From: an uncultured Wenzhouxiangella sp.
GTDB taxonomy: Bacteria > Pseudomonadota > Gammaproteobacteria > Xanthomonadales > Wenzhouxiangellaceae
NCBI GenBank assembly: GCA_937876395.1
Contig: CALEIM010000063.1
Span: forward strand, 1 to 11,046
Direction: 5' to 3'
DNA: 11,046 bases
The position numbers and the translations under genes are program-made. Shown piece by piece: positions 1-6,512 of this stretch. The notes beneath the pieces are model-generated. The model was not told the origin of the DNA and searched no databases. It worked only from the letters and a program-made list of their open reading frames with translations. Positions within the stretch are counted from its first letter, which is position 1; the number at the start of each line of letters is the position of its first letter.

Positions 1-958
1 TGCAGCGCAGATCGCCCGAAGCCAGCGCCGGCTTGATCAGGTTCGAGGCATCCATAACCCCGCCGGAGGCCGCGCCGGCGCCGATGATGGTATGAATTTC
101 GTCGATGAACAAAACCGCCTTGTCACGGTTTTTGAGTTCAGCGAGCACGGCTTTGAGGCGCTTTTCAAAATCGCCGCGATACTTGGTCCCGGCCAGCAGT
201 GAACCCAAATCCAGCGCCCAGATTTCGGCATCAAAAAGCACTTCGGGCACTTCCTTGTGCACGATTCTCAGCGCCAGGCCTTCGGCCAGGGCGGTTTTGC
301 CGACGCCCGACTCACCCACATAGAGCGGATTGTTCTTGCGCCGTCGGCACAGAATCTGAACGGTACGTTCGACTTCCAGCGCGCGGCCAATCAGGGGGTC
401 GATCTTGTCGGCCCGGGCGCGCTCGTTGAGATTGGTGGCATAGCTGGCCAGCGCCGACTTTTCTTCCTCGGCAGCCAGCGCCTCGCCGAGATCGGCGGCC
501 CCGGCGGAATCGCCCGCGCCTTCTTCTTTCCGGGCGATGCCGTGGGAGAGATAGTTGACCACGTCCAGACGGGTCAGATCCTGCTTGGCAAGCAGGTAGA
601 CGGCATGCGAGTCTTTCTCGCTGAAAATGGCGACCAGCACATTCGCGCCGAGCACTTCCTTTTTTTCCGCCGACTGGACGTGATAAAGCGCGCGCTGAAG
701 CACGCGCTGAAAGCCGATAGTCGGCTGGGTATCGCGCTGATCGCCCTCGGAAAGCACCGGCACAGAATCACTTAAAATGCGCTCGATCTCATGCCCGAGC
801 AGGTGCATGTCGACGCCGCAGGCCTGCAGCACCTCGCAGGCCGATTCATTGTCCAGCAGGGCCATCAACAAATGCTCGACGGTCAGAAACTCATGCCGTT
901 TGCTGCGCGCCGTATGGTAAGCCTGCGAGATCGAAAGTTCGAGTTCCTTGCTGAACAT
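1..958 (-). CDS. clpA: ClpA, ATP-binding unfoldase subunit of ClpAP protease (5' part of gene, cut by window edge)
   Basis: This is the AAA+ unfoldase that feeds substrates into the ClpP chamber in the cytoplasm. Only the first 319 codons are present, where ClpA is normally about 750 residues. The frame is open to the left edge. Residues 1-143 are the Clp N-domain (starts MFSKELELSISQAYH), the docking site for ClpS. A charged, Ala/Glu-rich linker follows at about 144-170. The first AAA+ module has Walker A GESGVGKT at 215-222, Walker B LFIDEIH at 283-289 and the pore-loop region GTKYRGDFEKR at 257-267. The start is supported by GAGG (966-969) 7 nt upstream of ATG. clpS lies 110 nt upstream on the same strand, the usual proteobacterial order, so adaptor and unfoldase are probably co-transcribed. 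No terminal features can be judged because the gene is truncated by the window, not by mutation. Confidence 0.97.
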   Translation of the reverse strand, partial: MFSKELELSISQAYHTARSKRHEFLTVEHLLMALLDNESACEVLQACGVDMHLLGHEIERILSDSVPVLSEGDQRDTQPTIGFQRVLQRALYHVQSAEKKEVLGANVLVAIFSEKDSHAVYLLAKQDLTRLDVVNYLSHGIARKEEGAGDSAGAADLGEALAAEEEKSALASYATNLNERARADKIDPLIGRALEVERTVQILCRRRKNNPLYVGESGVGKTALAEGLALRIVHKEVPEVLFDAEIWALDLGSLLAGTKYRGDFEKRLKAVLAELKNRDKAVLFIDEIHTIIGAGAASGGVMDASNLIKPALASGDLRC

Positions 959-996
959 GATGGCGCCTCTGCCAGTAACGGTTGCTGGTGTCTTTC

Positions 997-1022
997 TAAG
1001 GTAGCTGTGCCAAGCTACCTTA
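997..1022. repeat. Perfect 10-bp inverted repeat in the clpS-clpA spacer
   Basis: The arms are 997-1006 (TAAGGTAGCT) and 1013-1022 (AGCTACCTTA), exactly complementary, with a 6-nt loop. In the clpS-clpA transcript this forms a stable hairpin 46 nt after the clpS stop and about 38 nt before the clpA start. No T-run follows on either strand, so it does not look like a standard intrinsic terminator. It could instead be an RNA processing or stability element that sets the ClpS:ClpA ratio, or a dyad bound by a regulator. Confidence 0.7.
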
Positions 1023-1068
1023 ACCGACTATGACCCGTGCAAACGTGGATGATTCCCGCTGGACAACA

Positions 1069-1401
1069 TCAGGATCCGGTTTCTTCCATGGTGCATTGCA
1101 ACGGGTGATCATGTTCGCGCGAAAAATCGTTGACCATGACCACCTTGGTCTCGGCAATTTCGTAGGTAAAAACCCCCGCAACCCCGCGACCGCGGGTATG
1201 CACATGGAGCATGACGCTGGTGGCCTTTTCTCGCGACAGGCTGAAAAAGCGTTGCAGCACCTCGACCACGAATTCCATGGGTGTGTAGTCGTCATTGAGT
1301 ATGACAACCTTGTACAGCGACGGCCTGCGCAGCTTGGGCCGGGCCTCTTGCAGGGCCAGACCTTCGCCGGCAGAGCCGCCGGGTCGTTCTTTCTCACTCA
1401 T
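1069..1401 (-). CDS. clpS: ClpS, ATP-dependent Clp protease adaptor
   Basis: ClpS binds proteins with N-terminal Phe, Leu, Trp or Tyr and hands them to ClpA (the N-degron pathway). The product has 110 residues, close to the 106 of E. coli ClpS. A flexible N-terminal tail (about residues 1-28) precedes the folded domain. Family signatures are visible: YKVVILNDDYTPMEFVVEVL (30-49), including the NDDYTPMEFV segment that forms the N-end binding pocket, and later HVHTRGRGVAGVFTYEIAETK and the EHDHPLQCTMEE tail. The start ATG has an AGGA core only 1-2 nt away, which is tight spacing. It overlaps the stop of a 13-codon upstream ORF as ATGA. clpA follows 110 nt downstream. A different-frame reading over the same bases (1020-1397, minus) is a shadow. 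Confidence 0.97.
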   Translation of the reverse strand: MSEKERPGGSAGEGLALQEARPKLRRPSLYKVVILNDDYTPMEFVVEVLQRFFSLSREKATSVMLHVHTRGRGVAGVFTYEIAETKVVMVNDFSREHDHPLQCTMEETGS

Positions 1402-1439
1402 TTCCTGTCACAGTATCCGACCGTATTCATGGTCTTCAT
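1398..1439 (-). other. Possible 13-codon upstream ORF overlapping the clpS start
   Basis: Reading minus from 1439 gives ATG and 13 codons (MKTMNTVGYCDRK), then TGA at 1400-1398. The TGA shares two bases with the clpS ATG (1401-1399), forming an ATGA overlap. An AAGG lies about 10 nt upstream of the first ATG. The clpS Shine-Dalgarno core is unusually close to its ATG, so termination-reinitiation is a plausible way to translate clpS. The peptide is short and has no recognised leader motif, so chance is a real alternative, and the transcription start could lie inside it. Confidence 0.3.
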
Positions 1440-1616
1440 ACTGCGGCAGCCTTGAGCGCTTTTCAAGCGTTGGCGATGCCCTTGACCTGCTCTTCTTCGG
1501 CGGAGCCCGAAAGCGCGTCCCACAAAGAGCCGTCGACCGATCGACTCGATTCCTGCTAGACTCTGGCGACACTACATACCAAGTAAATCAAGGGGGTAGC
1601 CAGGGAGATAAGCCCG
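1402..1616. promoter_or_regulatory. Divergent intergenic region between clpS and the zinc-finger membrane protein gene
   Basis: This 215-nt stretch must hold the promoters for both the leftward clp genes and the rightward unknown pair. On the plus strand the best candidate is TCGACC (1533-1538), an 18-nt spacer and TAGACT (1557-1562) with an extended TGC just before it. I found no convincing sigma-70 pair for clpS: TTGAAA at 1474-1469 on the minus strand lacks a well-spaced -10. No operator for a known regulator was recognised. Confidence 0.5.
1533..1562 (+). promoter_or_regulatory. Candidate sigma-70 promoter for the rightward pair
   Basis: TCGACC (4/6 match to TTGACA), an 18-nt spacer and TAGACT (4/6 match to TATAAT) preceded by TGC, which resembles an extended -10. 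It ends 54 nt before the ATG at 1617. The match is moderate and was judged by eye only. Confidence 0.3.
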
Positions 1617-3089
1617 ATGAACGACACCCCCGCCCCATGTTGCCGCCGGCATTCCGCTCGGCCTGCGCACTGGAACTGCCCCGCCTGCCAGCTCGATCTG
1701 TGCACCGATTGCAAACCCTATGCAGAACAGATTCCTCTCGCAGTGAACTGTCCGCTGTGCCAAGGCGCGATGGCCGAGGTCCAGCCGGCGGTGCCGAGAT
1801 CCGAACAGCTTAAGAAACTGATCCTGGCTCCGGCCCGACCGGTCACAATCGCCCTGCTGGCCGTTGTTGCCGTGATTTTGAGCGCGGCCTGGTTGGGCGG
1901 ACTGCGCCTGGTGCTGAGCGTGCCGGCACTGCTGCTGATCTCGGCCTGGCTGGTAGTCCTTGCCCGACACGCTGCCGAAAACCGCCCCGGCTTTCCAGCG
2001 CTTGGCGAGTTGCTGGATTCAACCCAGTTCAGCTACATCGTGCAAACTTTCTGGTTCAGCCTGCCGTTTTTGCTCATTTTCGGCCTGGCAGGACTGCGCG
2101 GGTCGGGCTTTTTGTTCGCTTTGGGTCTGCTGGCCTGTGCGATCGCCCTGCCCGCTATCCTGATGGCCACCGTCGCAGCTAACGGGGCAATCAACGCCTT
2201 CGACGCAACCCATGCCGGGCGCATCATCCGCATCCTCGAGCACGACTATGTGGCACTCGCAGCGCTCGCCGTCGCGGCGGTTTTCCTGCTGAGCCTCGGC
2301 GCGCACCTGGCCGGTCTGGCCGGTTCCGTGCTGGCCCTGGCCGGAGCCTGGCTGCTGGCCATCTTCGCCCATCAGACGGGCCGCCTGCTGTATCGCCACC
2401 GCCGCAGGCTCGGTTATCCGGCCGGCATCAAACCCGGGGATCGCCCGCGGCCGCCAACAGCCGAAATCTATGAACCCGCATTGCTGCTGGCCGATGCCGA
2501 CACTCTGCTGGCAACCGGCCAGCAAAAATCCGCCCGGCTGCAGCTTGGTGCGGCGCTGACCCGCTATCCAGATGACCCTGATCTCAACCTGCGCTTTGAC
2601 GAGCTGATTCGCGCGAATTCCGAACAGAAAGGCTTTCTGAACCACCTGGAGCGCCGCCTGAGACGCCTGGTTCGCAAAGGCCAGTACCGTGATGTCGCCG
2701 ACCTGTGGCAGCACCACAGCGCCAGCCTCGATGGATGGATGCCGCGCTCGAAAGATACCCGCTATCGCCTGGCGCTGGAGCTTGATCAGCGCGGCGAGCA
2801 CAGCACCGCATTTCGCATGCTGATCGGCCTGACGCCTGACGAACCGCGCTTCAACCACCAGGCGGAAGCCTGGCTGGAAGCCGCCCGGATTCTCGATCAG
2901 CGTCTCGGCCAGTCACCCAAGGCCGGCGAACTGCGTAAAATCGTCATGCAGCGCTATCCGCAGCAGGCGCGGCGCTGGCTGGAGCGCCGGCAAGCGGCGG
3001 CACCTGCCTCGACCGACCGGCCAGAAGATCGGATAGCAGCTTTCACCACCGCTCCGATTGATCAGGGCGCCCAACTTCAACGCAGTTGA
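1617..3089 (+). CDS. Membrane protein with N-terminal B-box-like zinc finger and C-terminal TPR-like region
   Basis: Function unknown; 490 residues. Residues 8-48 hold a cysteine/histidine cluster of the bacterial B-box type: C9-x2-H12, C21-x2-C24, C29-x2-C32, then C45-x2-C48, probably binding zinc. Hydrophobic segments follow at about 76-94, 96-116, 143-160, 163-187, 211-231 and 233-252, ending in the basic stretch HQTGRLLYRHRRRLGY. That block resembles DUF4013/Yip1-like membrane regions, from memory. After a Pro-rich hinge (272-285), residues 286-460 are helical, in a TPR-like pattern (LLATGQQKSARLQLGAALTRYP, then LALELDQRGEHSTAFRMLIG). No catalytic motif or signal peptide is visible, so the zinc finger and TPR probably face the cytoplasm as protein-binding modules. 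The start is supported by AGGGAG (1602-1607), 9 nt upstream. A secreted-protein gene follows 21 nt downstream, probably co-transcribed. Confidence 0.85.
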   Translation: MNDTPAPCCRRHSARPAHWNCPACQLDLCTDCKPYAEQIPLAVNCPLCQGAMAEVQPAVPRSEQLKKLILAPARPVTIALLAVVAVILSAAWLGGLRLVLSVPALLLISAWLVVLARHAAENRPGFPALGELLDSTQFSYIVQTFWFSLPFLLIFGLAGLRGSGFLFALGLLACAIALPAILMATVAANGAINAFDATHAGRIIRILEHDYVALAALAVAAVFLLSLGAHLAGLAGSVLALAGAWLLAIFAHQTGRLLYRHRRRLGYPAGIKPGDRPRPPTAEIYEPALLLADADTLLATGQQKSARLQLGAALTRYPDDPDLNLRFDELIRANSEQKGFLNHLERRLRRLVRKGQYRDVADLWQHHSASLDGWMPRSKDTRYRLALELDQRGEHSTAFRMLIGLTPDEPRFNHQAEAWLEAARILDQRLGQSPKAGELRKIVMQRYPQQARRWLERRQAAAPASTDRPEDRIAAFTTAPIDQGAQLQRS

Positions 3090-3110
3090 AATTACCAGGG
3101 AATTGCGCAC

Positions 3111-4955
3111 ATGCGACATTCATCGATCTGCCTCAGTATTCTGCTGATCGCTTCGGTCTGCGTGACAAATGTCCGGGCCGACAGCTTCGACGACAGCCAG
3201 ATCTGGTCAGCCGGTGCCGGCCAGATGCAGCTTGAACTGCGCGGTGACTATCTGCCCGATTTCGGCCTTGAGCTAATCCATCAGGGCCGACCCATCACGA
3301 CCCGGACCACGCTGGATTTTCCAGTCGTGGCAATCGCTGCGCTGCAGCTTCACGCACCCTGGGGCCATCTGGAATCCCTGGACCAGGAAATCGGGCGCCT
3401 CCAGGTCCATACGGGTTTGAGCTTTCGCCACGGCAGCCGGCAGCTTGCTCTTGACCCGCTCTTCCTGGTTCCCGGCGAAGACCGTGGACTTCCGCTGATC
3501 CTTGCCCTGGATGGTCAGGATCGAGAGCTGTTTCGGATGAGCCATCTGCACATCCACGCTGACGGCGAACGCGGCCGCCTGCAGATCGCCAACGCCGAAG
3601 TTGAGGCTTCCCGCTATCTGGCCGAAGCGCTTGATCTGGACGCCCTGGCCGAGCTTCCGATCGCCGTCGGCGGGCTGGATCTGGCCCTGGAAATTCCAGC
3701 AGAAGCGATCATCGACGGCGCGCCACCGGGCTGTGAAGCACGGCCGATCTGGCCACAGGACGGTCAGTTTGAGGCCGATGTCACACTGATCGACATGGAG
3801 CAGGTCGCCTATCAGGGCATCGAGCCCGAAACGGGTCGGGTCAAGCTTGCGCCTTCGGCCCGACTCAAGAACGAGAGCCTGGCCGATATACCCTGGTTCC
3901 CACAGTTCACCAATCCGACCGGCTACCCGTATGAGCCGTCCGATCAGCACCCGTTTCTGGCCTGGAACATCTATCGCGTGGACAGCCAGCGAATCCGCAT
4001 GCTGGCACGCTCGGGCGCCAAGCACGCCTTTTTCGCCACCAACCAGAACTGTGATCTGAACTGTGGCGGCGGGCAAACGCTCTGGCCCGGCTGCGAAGAC
4101 ACCTATTCCAGCGGCAATAACGACACCTCTACCTATCAAGCGCCGCGGGATGAAATCGCCGCCAGCCTCGGCCTGTGGGACAGCTGCGGCTCGTTCTTCG
4201 ATCCGGGCTGCAGCGGCGCGCAAACCGGCTATGCCGGCCAGTGGAATCATCGCCTGCTGATTGATCCGGACGAATTCGACACCGCGCAGCCAGGAACCCT
4301 GTACATGGATGCCTGGTACCTCATCCAGCACGATGTAAATATCTGGAACTCGATGGGCTTTCGACCCTTCAATCCACAGCCTTTGGCCCAAGGATGGATC
4401 ATGAATCCGGGAGCGTTCCAGCAGGGTCCGGTCATTAATGAATGGATCGCTGAAGATGAAAACGACGCGATGCAATCCCACAGCGTAATCGTGGTGCCTT
4501 CAGCGACACCCGGCGAGCCGTATCCCGAAAATATGCCACAGGGTCATCTGAGACTGCTGGTCAAGGTTCGCGAGGTCGGCCCGGGGCGCTATCGCTACAA
4601 CTACGCGATCCAGAACTACGACTTTGAGCGCGGCCTTGAAGGCTTTCGTATCGGCCTGCCTGAAAACGCTGAAGTGTTCACCACCTGGTTTGGCGATATC
4701 GACGACGACCCAGGCAACGACTGGACCCACACTATCGCCGCCGACCATATTCTGTTTACCGCCCCACCCGACAACACGCTGGACTGGGGCATGCTGTTCA
4801 ACTTTGAAATCGAAGTCAGCACCTTGCCGACCAACAGTTCGGTGACCCTGGACCTGGGGGAGAATGCCTCCATCCCCGAAATGATCGTCACGACCCTGGC
4901 ACCCGGCACCGAAACCGGGCTGGTGTTCCACGACCGATTCGAGTCAGCGCCCTGA
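3111..4955 (+). CDS. Secreted protein of unknown function with DRFES C-terminal tail
   Basis: Function unknown; 614 residues. Residues 1-23 form a signal peptide: basic MRH, hydrophobic core ICLSILLIASVCV and a VRA site before D24, so the protein is exported. Residues 24-250 look beta-rich. Residues 262-375 include HPFLAWNIYRVDSQRIRMLA (280-299), then KHAFF and a cysteine-rich, Gly/Asn-rich stretch (C314, C318, C328, C359, C367). This resembles, from memory, a segment in secreted hypothetical proteins with an HP-x-I-x2-N-x-YR ... KH-x-F pattern. Residues 478-590 look like a beta-sandwich (YRYNYAIQNYDFERGLEGF). The chain ends GLVFHDRFESAP, an aromatic/acidic tail that may be a sorting or export tag. 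AGGGA (3097-3101) lies 9 nt before the ATG. The gene is 21 nt after the membrane-protein gene, and its stop is one base from the convergent lysS stop. Confidence 0.85.
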   Translation: MRHSSICLSILLIASVCVTNVRADSFDDSQIWSAGAGQMQLELRGDYLPDFGLELIHQGRPITTRTTLDFPVVAIAALQLHAPWGHLESLDQEIGRLQVHTGLSFRHGSRQLALDPLFLVPGEDRGLPLILALDGQDRELFRMSHLHIHADGERGRLQIANAEVEASRYLAEALDLDALAELPIAVGGLDLALEIPAEAIIDGAPPGCEARPIWPQDGQFEADVTLIDMEQVAYQGIEPETGRVKLAPSARLKNESLADIPWFPQFTNPTGYPYEPSDQHPFLAWNIYRVDSQRIRMLARSGAKHAFFATNQNCDLNCGGGQTLWPGCEDTYSSGNNDTSTYQAPRDEIAASLGLWDSCGSFFDPGCSGAQTGYAGQWNHRLLIDPDEFDTAQPGTLYMDAWYLIQHDVNIWNSMGFRPFNPQPLAQGWIMNPGAFQQGPVINEWIAEDENDAMQSHSVIVVPSATPGEPYPENMPQGHLRLLVKVREVGPGRYRYNYAIQNYDFERGLEGFRIGLPENAEVFTTWFGDIDDDPGNDWTHTIAADHILFTAPPDNTLDWGMLFNFEIEVSTLPTNSSVTLDLGENASIPEMIVTTLAPGTETGLVFHDRFESAP

Positions 4956-4956
4956 T

Positions 4957-6498
4957 TTACTCAAATATCTCGGGCCGAAGGTAGGGAAACAGCAACACAT
5001 CGCGGATTGATGGCGAATCGCTGAGTAGCATGACCAGGCGGTCGATGCCGATGCCCTGCCCGGCCGCCGGCGGCATGCCGTATTCCAGCGCGCGGATGTA
5101 GTCGTGATCAAAGTGCATGGCTTCGACGTCGCCGGCGTCGCGCGCCGAAACCTGGGCCCGGAAGCGCTCCGCCTGATCCTCCGGATCGTTGAGTTCGGAA
5201 AATCCGTTGGCAATTTCGCGCCCGGCAACGAACAGCTCAAAGCGGTCGACGAAGTCCGGATCATCGTCACTGCGGCGCGACAGCGGTGACACCTCCAGCG
5301 GGAAGCGGGTGACGAAGGTGGGCTGGATCAGCGTCGCTTCCACGCGATGCTCGAACAGCTCCATCAACAGCCGCCCCCAGGCCCAGCCGTCTTCGCAGCG
5401 AATGCCGTGATCGCGACAAACCGCCCGTAATTTCTCGGTATTCTTGACCTCGCCGGACTGCACTTCCGGGTAGTGTTCGACCACCGCGTCGGCGACGTTC
5501 ATGCGCTGAAAACTGCCGCTGAAGTCGATCATCTGTCCCTGGTATTCAATTCGTCCATCGCCCGAGTCAGGCAGCTCCATGACCAGGCGGTGAAGCAGAT
5601 CCTGGGTCAGCTCGATCAGATCATCGCAGTCGGCATAGGCCCAGTAGAACTCCAGCATCGTGAATTCCGGATTATGCCGGGTGGACACGCCTTCGTTGCG
5701 AAAGCTGCGGTTGATTTCGTAGATCCGCTCAAGCCCGCCGACCAGTAAACGCTTGAGATGCAGCTCGGGAGCAACGCGCAGATAAAGATCCAGATCAAGT
5801 GCGTTGTGGTGGGTCTTGAATGGACGCGCGGTCGCTCCGCCGGGGATTTGGTGCATCATCGGCGTTTCAACTTCGAGAAAATCACGCTCATCGAAGTAGT
5901 GGCGGATGGCACGGATGATCAGTGAGCGCCTGACAAAAGTTGCGCGCACCTCCGGGTTGACGATCAGGTCAACATAGCGCTGGCGATAGCGCTGCTCCTG
6001 GTCACTCAGGCCGTGCCATTTTTCCGGCAGCGGCCGCAGGGACTTGCTCAGCAGACGCAGCTCATCGGCATGAATCGACAGCTCGCCGGTGCGGGTGCGC
6101 ATCAGACGACCAGCAACGCCAACAATATCGCCAATATCCCAGTGCTTGAAACCCTGGTACACACCGTCGGGCAGATCATCGCGCCGGAGATAAACCTGGA
6201 TACGCGCCCCCGAGCCGTCCTGGAGATGAACAAAGCTGGCCTTCCCCATGATGCGTCGGGACATGATCCGTCCAGCCAGAACGAAGCGTTCGTCGTGGGT
6301 CTCAAGCGCGGCCTGATTCCAACGTTCCGCGTCGCTGAAGCGCTCAAGCACGGCAGCCGCCTGGCTGTCGACTCGAAAATCGTTGGGGTAGGCCTGCCCG
6401 GTTTCGCGCCAGGCATCGAGTTTTTCCCGTCGCTGCGCGATCAGCCGGTTTTCGTCGAGCTCGGGCGCCTGTTCCTGTTCCTGATTCTTGTCCGTCAT
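4957..6498 (-). CDS. lysS: LysS, lysine--tRNA ligase (class II)
   Basis: The enzyme charges tRNA-Lys with lysine using ATP in the cytoplasm. The product has 513 residues from the chosen start, against 505 in E. coli LysS. The N-terminal OB-fold anticodon-binding domain includes SRRIMGKASFVHLQD (about 80-94). The class II core carries motif 1 FLEVETPMMHQIPGG (207-221), motif 2 FRNEGVSTRHNPEFTMLE (266-283) and motif 3 GIGIDRLVMLL (482-492) near the C-terminus. An ATG three codons further upstream (6507) is also in frame. I prefer 6498 because GGA (6510-6508) sits 9 nt before it, while nothing is usefully spaced for 6507. The gene starts 14 nt after the prfB stop, so it is probably translationally coupled in a prfB-lysS operon as in E. 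coli. It converges on the secreted-protein gene. Confidence 0.98.
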   Translation of the reverse strand: MTDKNQEQEQAPELDENRLIAQRREKLDAWRETGQAYPNDFRVDSQAAAVLERFSDAERWNQAALETHDERFVLAGRIMSRRIMGKASFVHLQDGSGARIQVYLRRDDLPDGVYQGFKHWDIGDIVGVAGRLMRTRTGELSIHADELRLLSKSLRPLPEKWHGLSDQEQRYRQRYVDLIVNPEVRATFVRRSLIIRAIRHYFDERDFLEVETPMMHQIPGGATARPFKTHHNALDLDLYLRVAPELHLKRLLVGGLERIYEINRSFRNEGVSTRHNPEFTMLEFYWAYADCDDLIELTQDLLHRLVMELPDSGDGRIEYQGQMIDFSGSFQRMNVADAVVEHYPEVQSGEVKNTEKLRAVCRDHGIRCEDGWAWGRLLMELFEHRVEATLIQPTFVTRFPLEVSPLSRRSDDDPDFVDRFELFVAGREIANGFSELNDPEDQAERFRAQVSARDAGDVEAMHFDHDYIRALEYGMPPAAGQGIGIDRLVMLLSDSPSIRDVLLFPYLRPEIFE

Positions 6499-6512
6499 TC
6501 CTTGCATTCCAT

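Noticed and set aside
257..775. 172-codon plus-strand open frame at the left end
   Set aside because: Lies opposite the ClpA N-domain and Walker A region, which is unmistakable on the minus strand.
997..1022. Intrinsic terminator between clpS and clpA
   Set aside because: The hairpin is strong but has no following T-run on either strand, and clpA has no obvious promoter of its own downstream of it.
2019..2858. 279-codon open frame opposite the zinc-finger/TPR gene
   Set aside because: Gln/Ala/Gly-rich shadow translation with no recognisable domain; the plus-strand gene explains the region.
3273..4481. 402-codon open frame on the minus strand, opposite the secreted-protein gene
   Set aside because: Long antisense frames are common opposite high-GC coding sequence. 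The plus-strand product has a signal peptide, a good ribosome binding site and ordered composition, while this one looks like low-information shadow sequence.
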